NCBI RefSeq assembly: GCF_030282825.1
Contig: NZ_JASTZU010000018.1
Location: 124,001 to 188,000 of the forward strand
Reading direction: 5' to 3'
Source: Aquibacillus rhizosphaerae
Lineage (GTDB): Bacteria > Bacillota > Bacilli > Bacillales > Amphibacillaceae
Length of the DNA stretch: 64,000 nt
The position numbers and the translations under genes are program-made. Position 1 is the first letter of the stretch, and each line of letters begins with the position of its first letter. Of this stretch, positions 9,793-17,319 are shown one piece after another. Below the pieces are notes generated by a model that was not told where the DNA came from, did no database searches, and saw only the letters and a program-made list of their open reading frames with translations.

Positions 9793-9842
9793 AAGAAAGA
9801 TAGCTGTTTTATAAGATTAATAACAATGTATTGGGCTAGGTA

Positions 9843-9884
9843 AATAAAGAAGTAGCTGTTAGGTTACCAGTTACTTCTTTATTC
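9843..9884. terminator. Bidirectional terminator between amidase and PstS-like gene
   Basis: Arms AATAAAGAAGTAGCTG and CAGTTACTTCTTTATT face the ends of the two convergent genes. Confidence 0.8.
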
Positions 9885-9885
9885 T

Positions 9886-11043
9886 TTATCTCACTGGTAC
9901 ATAACCTGTTTCATCAATAATTTGTTGCCCTTGCTCAGACAATATCCAAATAAGAAAGTTTTCTAAATGAGGGTTATCACTATTGGCAGTGATAGCATAA
10001 AAATTATCAACAATAGGATAGGTCTCATTCTGTATGTTATTTTTTGAGGGAATTATACCTTCAACCGCAATATGTTTTATCTTTCCGTTTTTCACCATGT
10101 CCTGTGAAAAGTGTCTAAATGAAAATCCAATCGCATTGCTTCTATTTTGAAAATTTGATGTTTCTTTTATTATACCTCCCATACCAGAAACAATCTCTTT
10201 TGAAGGCGGATCCATTAATGGAGTGTCGTTCATCACACTAATCAATGCCGTTTGACTCCCGCTGCCCTCAGGCCTTTGAAATGCTCGAATATCTTCATCA
10301 TCACCGCCAAGCTGTTTCCAATTTTTTATTTCTCCTGAATAGATAGCTTGAATCTCTTTCATCGATAGTTCTTCTATCGGATTTTTTGTGTTAACAAAAA
10401 ATACGAAAGCTTCCCTGCCAATGGGTGTTAATTCGAGCTGTACATTGTTATTTTCAGCATGTCTCATTTGTTGCTCAGATGGATGTGCCATAAATATCAT
10501 ATCAACAGTTCCATTAACTAGATTATTAAATGCATTACTCGTTTGGCTCGATACAACCTCACTGTCATCAAGTGGATATTCTTTTTCAGGATAAACAGCT
10601 TGTACAAAAGCAGAATAAACAGGGTATAAAGCTGTAGCACCATCAAGCAATGGTAGATTTTCCTCAATTGTAAAACTAGATTCTTCCTCTATATAAACAG
10701 CTTTTGTATCTTCTTTATAAGGCAGATACTCTTCTAAATCAAAATCCTGAGAACTCATAATTTCTAAACTATTTAGATAATATTGATAGCTTTCATAAAA
10801 GATTACAGATATAACAATGCAAGAAAAGAAGACAAGCATAGTTCTTTTAGCAATTCTCTTTTTCATTTGTTTGAAAATGCGCAACAGTGAAAACACATAT
10901 AAACCAATTAAAGTTACTATAATAAGCGGTGTGTAAAATTCTGCCCCACCCATTATTGTAGAAAATATGATGATAACAAAACCACTAAATCCAAAAGCAA
11001 TTGTGGTTCCAATTATAGCGAATATAGCTTCGATTTTTTTCAT
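9886..11043 (-). CDS. Membrane-anchored PstS-like substrate-binding protein
   Basis: A 385-residue protein with three hydrophobic segments in the first 110 residues, followed by an extracytoplasmic PBP-like domain of the phosphate-binding type. Typical elements are LLDGATALYPVYSAF near 132, a central AFQRPEGSGSQTAL (phosphate-loop pattern RPxGSGT/Q), and a final ILSEQGQQIIDETGYVPV. Classical PstS is a lipoprotein with one lipobox; here there is no lipobox and the domain hangs on a membrane module. No pst permease or ATPase genes are beside it. It may be a sensor or scavenging receptor for phosphate or another oxyanion rather than part of a transporter. GGAGG lies just ahead of the ATG. Confidence 0.8.
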   Translation of the reverse strand: MKKIEAIFAIIGTTIAFGFSGFVIIIFSTIMGGAEFYTPLIIVTLIGLYVFSLLRIFKQMKKRIAKRTMLVFFSCIVISVIFYESYQYYLNSLEIMSSQDFDLEEYLPYKEDTKAVYIEEESSFTIEENLPLLDGATALYPVYSAFVQAVYPEKEYPLDDSEVVSSQTSNAFNNLVNGTVDMIFMAHPSEQQMRHAENNNVQLELTPIGREAFVFFVNTKNPIEELSMKEIQAIYSGEIKNWKQLGGDDEDIRAFQRPEGSGSQTALISVMNDTPLMDPPSKEIVSGMGGIIKETSNFQNRSNAIGFSFRHFSQDMVKNGKIKHIAVEGIIPSKNNIQNETYPIVDNFYAITANSDNPHLENFLIWILSEQGQQIIDETGYVPVR

Positions 11044-11221
11044 CGGTTCCTCCTATTGGTGATTTATATTCTTTTACAATAGCAATTAATGAAACAAAAA
11101 TAAACGAATGCAATATATTACCATTTTACTAGATATACCAAAATAATCTATAAAAACTTTCCTATTTAATAATTTAGCAGAAATAAACTTATATTTAGAA
11201 TTTATATAGCAAACAGGTTTG

Positions 11222-11269
11222 TTGACAAATAATTTTCATCCATGATACATTTATCTTGAATTAAAGATA
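11222..11269 (+). promoter_or_regulatory. Promoter with MhqR-like operator
   Basis: A TTGACA box (11222-11227) and TG-A-TACATT (11243-11251) form a sigma-A-type promoter. Directly downstream, 11252-11269 reads TATCTTGAATTAAAGATA, an imperfect 18-bp palindrome very close to the Bacillus subtilis MhqR box (TATCTCGAATTCGAGATA type). It lies about 85 bases ahead of the dioxygenase start, a position suited to repression at the transcription start. Confidence 0.65.
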
Positions 11270-11355
11270 TTATTGTAATAATTATCCTTTTTAAAAAAGG
11301 GAAAGGTATAGTTAATCATAAAATTATTAAATGAACTATCATTGGAGGCGTGAAA

Positions 11356-12333
11356 ATGAATGGATTAAAAGGAATACACCACGTTACAGCAATTACTAGT
11401 AGTGCTGAAAAGAACTATGAATTTTTCACTTATGTATTAGGTATGCGTTTAGTCAAAAAAACGGTAAATCAAGATGACATTCAAACATATCATCTTTTTT
11501 TTGCTGATGACACAGGTAGTCCAGGCACGGATATGACTTTTTTTGATTTTCCAGGTATTCCAAAAGGGATTCACGGTACGAATGAAATTTCAAAGACATC
11601 TTTTCGAGTACCTAGTGATGCAGCACTTGACTACTGGATAGAACGTTTTGATCGCCTTGAAGTAAAACATAAAGGGATTAAAGAGCAATTCGGTAAAAAA
11701 ACAATTTCTTTTGTTGATTTTGATGATCAAAATTATCAATTAATCTCTGATGAAAATAATACTGGTGTTGAATCTGGTACTCCATGGCAAAATGGACCTG
11801 TACCACTTAAAAATGCAATCACTGGGTTAGGACCCATTTTTGTGCGAATAGCTGAATTTGACTATTTTAAAGAAGTAATGGAAAAAGTTCTTCTATTTAA
11901 AGAAATCGAAAAAGACGGGTCATTTCATTTATTTGAAGTAGGGGAAGGGGGAAATGGCGCACAAGTAATTGTAGAACATAACAAAATACTTCCTCAAGCA
12001 CAGCAAGGCTTTGGGACGGTTCACCATGCTGCTTTTCGAGTAGATGATCGGGCTACACTAGATCAATGGGATGAATGGTACCGGAAATTTGGTTTTCAAA
12101 CTTCTGGATTTGTTGAAAGATTTTTCTTCAAATCATTATACACAAGAGTTGCACCACAAATTTTATTTGAGCTTGCTACCGATGGTCCTGGATTTATGGG
12201 GGATGAATCTTATGAAACACTCGGAGAAAAATTATCTCTACCTCCATTTCTAGAGCCGAAACGTGAAGAAATTGAGAACTATGTACGACCGATTGATACA
12301 GTGCGAAGTACAATAGACTTTAAAAAGGAATAA
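11356..12333 (+). CDS. Ring-cleaving dioxygenase, glyoxalase/VOC family (MhqO/MhqA/MhqE type)
   Basis: A 325-residue extradiol-dioxygenase-like protein with two VOC repeats. Metal ligands are expected at the His in GLKGIHHVTA, the His in GTVHHAAFRV near 220, and the Glu in ILFELATDGPGF near 270. Relatives in Bacillus protect against quinones and diamide under MhqR control by opening (hydro)quinone rings. A GTG six bases upstream is in frame, but GGAGG is adjacent to that codon and seven bases from the ATG at 11356, so the ATG is preferred. The MhqR-like palindrome in its promoter supports the role. It is monocistronic with a strong terminator. Confidence 0.88.
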   Translation: MNGLKGIHHVTAITSSAEKNYEFFTYVLGMRLVKKTVNQDDIQTYHLFFADDTGSPGTDMTFFDFPGIPKGIHGTNEISKTSFRVPSDAALDYWIERFDRLEVKHKGIKEQFGKKTISFVDFDDQNYQLISDENNTGVESGTPWQNGPVPLKNAITGLGPIFVRIAEFDYFKEVMEKVLLFKEIEKDGSFHLFEVGEGGNGAQVIVEHNKILPQAQQGFGTVHHAAFRVDDRATLDQWDEWYRKFGFQTSGFVERFFFKSLYTRVAPQILFELATDGPGFMGDESYETLGEKLSLPPFLEPKREEIENYVRPIDTVRSTIDFKKE

Positions 12334-12365
12334 GTTATTTTCTTTAATATCATGCTCCATTATAC

Positions 12366-12404
12366 AAAAAAGACTAAGATTTTACATATCTTAGTCTTTT
12401 TTTA
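12366..12404 (+). terminator. Terminator of the dioxygenase gene
   Basis: Arms AAAAAAGACTAAGAT and ATCTTAGTCTTTTTT; good in both directions, so it may also serve the convergent protease gene. Confidence 0.85.
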
Positions 12405-12420
12405 AATATATATATTCCTG

Positions 12421-13386
12421 TTAAAAAATACTTTGTGTTTTGATTCTAACATTATCAAAAATATTTTCCATTTCCTCTAAGAGGGTAAGATAAATCATTC
12501 CATTGCCCTCTATTTTCGGAGAGAAACCAAGTGGCACAGTTCTTTTAATAAGTTGAGCATACAACTCTGGTTCCGTTAAGATTCGATCAAAGTTGTTCGA
12601 TGATATATTTTTAATCAAAGCTAGTGCTCCCGAAACATGAGGCGCAGCCATGGAAGTCCCGCTTAAGGTAGCGTAAGTACCATCTAAATAAGTTGAAGTG
12701 ATTTTTTCACCTGGTGCAACTAAATCTAGTTGATTATTTGTATTGGAAAAATCAGAAGATCTTCTTTCTAGGTCAACTGCTCCAACACTAATTACTTCAT
12801 TATAAGAACCTGGATAGGCAAATTCATCTGTAGAATGATCTCCATCCCCTTCATTTCCTGCAGCACATACGACAGGTATATTATGGTCAACAACAGCTTT
12901 TTGAATCACTTCATGTAGTTCTGGTATATCTGTTGGTCCACCTAATGACATAGAAATAACATCTACTTTTTGTTCAATTGCATAATTGATAGCATTGATT
13001 ATCCAATCATATTGTCCGGAGCCGTCTTTGCCTAATACTTTTAGGATTATTAGGCTTGCTTCTGGTGCTACTCCCACAACACCTTTTTCATTTTGCGTGG
13101 CAGAAATTGTACCAGCAACATGTGTGCCATGGCCATTATAATCTTCAAATAACGCAGGATTACCATTATCATCGTTCGTGAAGTTTTTACCAGAAAGAAT
13201 TCTACCTTGTAAGTCTGGGTGCTCCATGTCACATCCTGTATCTAGGATAGCAATGGTAATTCCCTCGCCCTTAGTTTGCCCCCAAATAGTCGGTGCTTGT
13301 ATCATGGTCAGACCTTTAGGAACCTCAGAAACTTTTTCCTGCTGTTCTATTAATGTGTAGTGGATCAGATGAACTTTTTGATTCAT
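12421..13386 (-). CDS. ispA: Intracellular serine protease (subtilisin family S8)
   Basis: A 321-residue cytoplasmic subtilisin. The catalytic triad is D49 in AILDTGCDMEHPD, H86 in YNGHGTHVAGT and Ser in LSGTSMAAPHVSG near 247. There is no signal peptide; a short N-terminal extension with LIHY matches the inhibitory propeptide (LIPY) of Bacillus intracellular subtilisins, which is removed on activation. These enzymes turn over protein in late growth and sporulation. The frame is open further upstream to 13479, but AGGAGGAATAAGA precedes the ATG at 13386, which gives the family's normal N-terminus. It is convergent with the dioxygenase and is a single gene. Confidence 0.95.
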   Translation of the reverse strand: MNQKVHLIHYTLIEQQEKVSEVPKGLTMIQAPTIWGQTKGEGITIAILDTGCDMEHPDLQGRILSGKNFTNDDNGNPALFEDYNGHGTHVAGTISATQNEKGVVGVAPEASLIILKVLGKDGSGQYDWIINAINYAIEQKVDVISMSLGGPTDIPELHEVIQKAVVDHNIPVVCAAGNEGDGDHSTDEFAYPGSYNEVISVGAVDLERRSSDFSNTNNQLDLVAPGEKITSTYLDGTYATLSGTSMAAPHVSGALALIKNISSNNFDRILTEPELYAQLIKRTVPLGFSPKIEGNGMIYLTLLEEMENIFDNVRIKTQSIF

Positions 13387-13570
13387 TCTTATTCCTCCTA
13401 AATAATTAATGAAGTCAGCTCTAGTAATTATACTTAATGTTACCAACCTTAATTGGATCTTGAAAGATACAAACGTCACAGTTTTTGTAATATCAGTGAA
13501 AGTAATGGTATTTAAGAACTGTTTATAGAAAGAGAATCTATTTTAATAGAAGAAGGAAGATTGACTAAAA

Positions 13571-13614
13571 AACATAAAACCCAAAAGCTATGAAAAGCTT
13601 TTGGGTTTTATGTT
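13571..13614. terminator. Bidirectional-looking terminator
   Basis: Near-perfect arms ACATAAAACCCAAAAGCT and AGCTTTTGGGTTTTATGT downstream of the SLAP gene (minus strand). Confidence 0.8.
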
Positions 13615-13629
13615 AACGCATACCTATCA

Positions 13630-14010
13630 TTATAGAATTATTTCTAAATGTCCGTTTAGTAGTGTAGGAGGAGTTTTTATGCTTTCCACTGGAAATATAA
13701 ATGTCCACGGCATGCTAACTAACGGTTCAATAGAAATTGCTGGTGAAGTAAAGATATGTGTTGCCATTTCAGCTTTATTTTCTATATATCTTAATTGTTT
13801 ATTGTAGAAGGAGAATGTTTGTTGCGTTGTATTATGAACAAGCACGGTAACAAGTAACTCTCCTTTATGGTTCTTTGCCTGAGATAAGCGGGTTAGTTGT
13901 ATTGGTTCATCTTTCTGAAGTGTTGATTCTTTAAAAATACGGGTAATCCGTTTTCGATCTACTTCAGCGATTGTTTTATCCCATGCTTGTTCAAATCGAA
14001 GTTGTTGCAT
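13630..14010 (-). CDS. SLAP domain-containing protein
   Basis: A 126-residue protein that matches the SLAP repeat of Bacillaceae. It starts with the FEQAWDKTIAEVDR element and ends with the MPWTFIFP element seen in accessory-Sec S-layer assembly proteins. There is no signal peptide or membrane segment. Single-SLAP proteins of this size are common and of unknown role; a link to surface-layer assembly is known only from the multi-domain relatives. GAGGTTTT lies 10 bases before the ATG. It is followed by a long terminator and preceded, 90 bases away, by the end of a recombinase gene on the same strand. Confidence 0.75.
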   Translation of the reverse strand: MQQLRFEQAWDKTIAEVDRKRITRIFKESTLQKDEPIQLTRLSQAKNHKGELLVTVLVHNTTQQTFSFYNKQLRYIENKAEMATHIFTSPAISIEPLVSMPWTFIFPVESIKTPPTLLNGHLEIIL

Positions 14011-14103
14011 CTTTGTAAAACCTCATTTCTTATAATTTGATAACTCATTCTTAATTTAAAACTTTAAACATCGATAGCAAATGTTCTTGTTTATTTATTT
14101 TAC

Positions 14104-14829
14104 CTATAAACTAAAATGTTCCAAGCTCTTATCTACAATATCCTGATTAATACCAATATATCTTAATGTTATGTCTGGAGCGGAATGGTTGAAGATATCT
14201 TGTAATAAGGCAACATTTTTATTAATCGTATAGTGCCAGAATCCAAATGTTTTTCTCATACTATGGGTTCCAAAGTCTTTAATTCCAACATTAGTTGCTG
14301 CTTGACTAAGCACTTTATATGCTTGAATCCTTTTAAGTGGTAAATCAGTTTTCTTAGAAGGGAATAAGTAATCACCATCACTCATGTCACTTGTGTACTC
14401 TAGTATTATATTTCTTAATTCAACATTAATAAGAAACCGCTTATTTTTTCTTGTTTTGGTCTCCTTCATAATGATATGAGTTTTCCCGCGCACATCTTGT
14501 ACTCTTAGAGGGAGGAGGTCACTAATTCTTAGACCAGTATTAATTCCCATAACAAATAAAAAATAATTTCTGTTTGATGACCGGTATAACTCTTCTTTCA
14601 TTGCCTCAATAAGGTATTTATCCCTTATAGGCTGCACCGTTTGCATTCCTTTACTTATTAGTGCATGGTAATCAGACTTTACTTGTTGAAGTCTTTTTGG
14701 GTCTCTGAGCTTCGATTTATTTAAATCATTTATCTTATTGTTCAGTTCGTATTCTCCATATTTTTTTATTAAGTACATATATTGTCCTTTTGTTAAACAT
14801 ACATGATCTGCATAGGTTTCTTTTTCCAT
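14104..14829 (-). CDS. Tyrosine recombinase / integrase
   Basis: A 241-residue site-specific recombinase. The catalytic pocket is complete: Arg in NTGLRISDLL, Lys in KETKTRKNKR, His-x-x-Arg in THSMRKTFG, His in IFNHSAPD and the nucleophile Tyr in TLRYIGIN. The N-terminal part (about 80 residues) is short and has no clear AP2-like arm-binding domain, so it resembles compact Bacillus integrases. No phage, conjugation or excisionase genes adjoin it, so it is an orphan. A GAAC-N4-GTTC palindrome lies about 100 bases upstream and suggests SOS control. The GGAGG-like site GGAGGTTATCC precedes the ATG. Confidence 0.88.
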   Translation of the reverse strand: MEKETYADHVCLTKGQYMYLIKKYGEYELNNKINDLNKSKLRDPKRLQQVKSDYHALISKGMQTVQPIRDKYLIEAMKEELYRSSNRNYFLFVMGINTGLRISDLLPLRVQDVRGKTHIIMKETKTRKNKRFLINVELRNIILEYTSDMSDGDYLFPSKKTDLPLKRIQAYKVLSQAATNVGIKDFGTHSMRKTFGFWHYTINKNVALLQDIFNHSAPDITLRYIGINQDIVDKSLEHFSL

Positions 14830-14925
14830 AGGATAACCTCCAATAGTTAGATGAGCTCTCAGATGAATTTAACTAGTCATTATCGACCAATCACCTTACT
14901 AATTCTCTTCAAATGCGATTCTGCG

Positions 14926-14949
14926 AAAACAGAACAATTGTTCTGTTTT
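14926..14949. promoter_or_regulatory. LexA-like palindrome upstream of the integrase
   Basis: A perfect 24-bp palindrome centred on AGAACAATTGTTCT contains GAAC-N4-GTTC, the core of the Gram-positive LexA (DinR) box. It lies 97 bases ahead of the recombinase start. It could also act as a small hairpin, but no gene reads into it from either side. Confidence 0.5.
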
Positions 14950-15098
14950 GTTGTGATGAGTTTGCATCCGATTTATTTTTATGTATTTTTTCCATATATT
15001 ACATGAACGTAAAGATTCAATATGTATCATAACAATATTTGTTAATTAGTTAAATGCTAAGGTTTAGGTTGGTATCACTCGTTTTCATTGATTTTCAT

Positions 15099-15128
15099 AA
15101 TGAAACATAATATGTATTATGTTTCATT
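15099..15128. repeat. Inverted repeat with 13-bp perfect arms
   Basis: AATGAAACATAAT, a 4-base spacer, then ATTATGTTTCATT. It lies between the recombinase promoter region and the next minus-strand gene. It is too AT-rich and lacks a T tail for a clear terminator, so an operator or recombination site is possible. Confidence 0.5.
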
Positions 15129-15157
15129 CAATATTATACCATATAAATATAATAAAA

Positions 15158-15200
15158 AATCATTACCTGGTCAGCTTTGCGAAGAAACCAGGCAATGATT
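15158..15200 (-). terminator. Terminator of the 64-residue gene
   Basis: Read on the minus strand, arms AATCATTGCCTGGT and ACCAGGTAATGATT are followed by a run of T's. Confidence 0.8.
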
Positions 15201-15209
15201 AAAACTTTG

Positions 15210-15404
15210 TTATTTAAACGTATCATTAAACCTTTCCATATCAGGATTCTTTTTTAAGGACTTCACATGAAAAGGGTTGGTTGACGCTTTGGTTATATCT
15301 GATTGTATTCCTATCTCCTTACCAACAGGATCAGAAATGATTCCTTCTCTTTCTCCGTCAAAGTGGGGGTCTTGTTCTACATTAATTCTTCGTTTGGTCA
15401 TCAT
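15210..15404 (-). CDS. Small hydrophilic hypothetical protein, 64 residues
   Basis: A short charged protein rich in Asp, Lys and Asn (MMTKRRINVEQDPHFDGERE at the start) with no membrane segment and no known motif. The strong site AGGAGGTGACT precedes an ATG-ATG pair at 15404/15401; the GTG at 15410 is part of the ribosome site and is not a likely start. A well-formed terminator follows. The Bacillaceae-style translation signals argue that it is real; the function is unknown. Confidence 0.6.
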   Translation of the reverse strand: MMTKRRINVEQDPHFDGEREGIISDPVGKEIGIQSDITKASTNPFHVKSLKKNPDMERFNDTFK

Positions 15405-15564
15405 AGTCACCTCCTAATCTTAGCATGCTTAATATGGGACTAAACATCCATAGATACGATAGAGGCGAGAAACTAAAACCTTGTATTGACCCTATAATAA
15501 ATCTGGAACTTGAATCTTGACTTAATATTTTGAATTTATTGTGTATAGCAGATTGTATTGACAT
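15382..15564 (-). CDS. Possible small protein overlapping the next gene
   Basis: An open frame of 60 codons whose last 23 bases overlap the downstream 64-residue gene. It has a central hydrophobic stretch (SPLSYLWMFSPILSMLRL). Only a weak ribosome site (AAAGGCAAATAGG) precedes the ATG. It could be the first gene of a two-gene unit, or chance. No family is recognised. Confidence 0.3.
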   Translation of the reverse strand: MSIQSAIHNKFKILSQDSSSRFIIGSIQGFSFSPLSYLWMFSPILSMLRLGGDYDDQTKN

Positions 15565-15608
15565 AGCCTATTTGCCTTTGCTAAATTTATCAAGTGAAGA
15601 AAAAAAGT

Positions 15609-15741
15609 GATTCACTATAGTGAATTGAAAAGGTTTCCTAAATAACTACTACATATGTTAAGGATTTTACATTTCTTAACTAATCAAGTATGGGTATAAT
15701 TCGAGCGAAAACTCGTTCCTATATAGGAACGAGTTTTTTTT
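15609..15741 (+). promoter_or_regulatory. Structured leader upstream of the YitT-family gene
   Basis: Three inverted repeats in 130 bases: the perfect palindrome ATTCACTATAGTGAAT (15609-15624), GTTAAG/CTTAAC (about 15659-15680), and a terminator-grade hairpin with 14-bp arms AAAACTCGTTCCTA and TAGGAACGAGTTTT (15708-15737) followed by T's. A TATAAT lies at 15695-15700. No plus-strand gene precedes it, so it is either an orphan terminator or an attenuator ahead of the gene starting at 15822. Confidence 0.5.
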
Positions 15742-15821
15742 ATGGAATCAATTGGTTTGTACGTTAGTTATAAGATGCAGTATTAACAAGCAATTTTTCA
15801 TTATAAAGGAGGACAAAACAG

Positions 15822-16628
15822 ATGAAAAATTCGATAGTCATTGTTGGTTCATTGATTGTTGCCTTTGCCTTTAATTTCTTTCTTGTTCCTTATGGTATTC
15901 TAAGTAGCGGAATGAGTGGAATTGCCATATTGCTTGGTTTATTAACACCGTTTGACATTGGCCTTTTGAATCTTATTCTTAATTTACCGCTAATTCTTTT
16001 AGGATATATGAAACTTGGCAAAGAAATAACAATTAATACGATTACATGTGTCGTATCGCTGTCTATATTTTTATATGCTTTACCTGTAGTGACGGTAGCA
16101 GACAACATTTTATTATCAACTATATTTGGAGGCGTGATTAGCGGCTTCGGTATTGGACTGATTTTAAAGTATTCCGGAACATCTGGCGGTCTGGATATTA
16201 TAGCAATTATGATTTCGCGAACGAGTAATGTAAGTATCGGCTTTCTTCTTACATGCATGAATGGTATTATTGTGTTAATTTCTGGTGCTGTTTTTGATTG
16301 GAATATTGCTCTATATACAATGCTATCCATTTATTTAACAGGAAAAATGATTGATACAATTCACACAAGTCATATTAAATTAACGATGCAAATTGTTACA
16401 TCAAAAGGTGATGATATACGAAAGGAACTGTTGGAATCCATCTACCGTGGTATAACTGTCATGGATGGATATGGTGGATACACGGAAGATAAAAAGCAGA
16501 TTCTAATGATGGTAGTAACACGTTATGAAACGATACAAATTAAAGAAGTTGTTCGTAAGCATGATCAAAAAGCATTTATTAATATATATGAGACGGTAGA
16601 AGTTGATGGTGAATTTGCTAAAAACTAG
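15822..16628 (+). CDS. YitT-family membrane protein (DUF161/DUF2179)
   Basis: A 268-residue protein with about five or six N-terminal membrane helices (1-175) and a C-terminal soluble DUF2179 domain (about 190-265) containing GITVMDGYGGYT. Typical YitT-family landmarks are the glycine-rich LKYSGTSGGLDIIAI and LTGKMIDTIHTSHI. Family members are abundant in Bacillus, with no assigned transport substrate. AAAGGAGG precedes the ATG. The structured region upstream may regulate it, and a strong terminator follows. Confidence 0.88.
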   Translation: MKNSIVIVGSLIVAFAFNFFLVPYGILSSGMSGIAILLGLLTPFDIGLLNLILNLPLILLGYMKLGKEITINTITCVVSLSIFLYALPVVTVADNILLSTIFGGVISGFGIGLILKYSGTSGGLDIIAIMISRTSNVSIGFLLTCMNGIIVLISGAVFDWNIALYTMLSIYLTGKMIDTIHTSHIKLTMQIVTSKGDDIRKELLESIYRGITVMDGYGGYTEDKKQILMMVVTRYETIQIKEVVRKHDQKAFINIYETVEVDGEFAKN

Positions 16629-16689
16629 CTGAGAAAGTTTATAACTAAAAAAATCGGTTTAATCGCTCTATCTTTAAAATAATGGAAGG

Positions 16690-16725
16690 TCGTTCTTTTT
16701 TTAATAAAAAAGAACGATTTTTTTT
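16690..16725 (+). terminator. Terminator after the YitT-family gene
   Basis: TCGTTCTTTTTT and AAAAAAGAACGA arms with a T8 tail. Confidence 0.85.
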
Positions 16726-16734
16726 AGGAGATTT

Positions 16735-16760
16735 TGTAACATATATATATGATAATCCGT
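16735..16760 (+). promoter_or_regulatory. ECF-type promoter of the sigma operon
   Basis: TGTAAC (16735-16740), 17 bases, then CGT (16758-16760). This matches the pattern recognised by Bacillus extracytoplasmic sigma factors (TGWAAC, 16-17 bases, CGW) and stands 31 bases before the sigma gene, so autoregulation is likely. Confidence 0.55.
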
Positions 16761-16791
16761 TTTAATAAGTAGAAGGGGGTGGGAGTAGGTT

Positions 16792-17319
16792 TTGAAAAAA
16801 TATATATTCGTAGAACTATTTGAACGCTATCAGCTTCCACTCTTTCGCTATCTATATCTAATGAGTAGAAATCGTGAAACCGCAGAGGAACTACTTCAAG
16901 AAACTTTTTACCGCGCGATGATTTCTTTACAGGTGGAGGATATCCTTCAAGCAAGGGCGTGGATTTTTAAAGTAGCTCGGAATCTTTATATTGATTGGAC
17001 GAGGAAAGCAAAATCCGAGCAGCGGATGGTGGAACGCATTCAATTAGAATTTAACTCGAATAGTACAATTGGTAACCCTGAACAAAAATTGGACGAAAAA
17101 ACAAGGCAACAAGAGTTAGAGGAGGTTATGAGTTTGCTTCCAGAGCGAATGCAGACGATATTGTATTTACGTGAAGTCCAGGGATTTTCTTATAAAGAGC
17201 TTGCCAGTGCTATGAATTTAAGTGATAGTCAGGTGAAAGTTACGCTCCACCGAGCAAAGGACAAATTTCGTTATCATGATAATTTGAACAAGGAGGCTTT
17301 GAGAAATGAAGAAAGATGA
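16792..17319 (+). CDS. ECF RNA polymerase sigma factor
   Basis: A 175-residue sigma-70 family protein with region 2 (about 10-75; FRYLYLMSRNRETAEELLQE and ARAWIFKVARN) and region 4 (about 115-165; LLPERMQTILYLREVQGFS followed by ELASAMNLS and SQVKVTLHRA). It lacks regions 1 and 3, as is normal for group IV. It is translated from a TTG following AAGGGGGTGGG. Its 3' end overlaps by 14 bases the gene for a membrane anti-sigma factor with Sigma_reg domains. The nearest named relatives are SigM/SigV/SigX-type envelope-stress sigma factors; I cannot assign one name. Confidence 0.88.
   Translation: MKKYIFVELFERYQLPLFRYLYLMSRNRETAEELLQETFYRAMISLQVEDILQARAWIFKVARNLYIDWTRKAKSEQRMVERIQLEFNSNSTIGNPEQKLDEKTRQQELEEVMSLLPERMQTILYLREVQGFSYKELASAMNLSDSQVKVTLHRAKDKFRYHDNLNKEALRNEER

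Noticed and set aside
8755-14829. Prophage remnant formed by the amidase and the integrase
   Set aside because: Five kilobases of ordinary chromosomal genes on both strands separate them, and no holin, capsid, tail or phage regulator genes are present.
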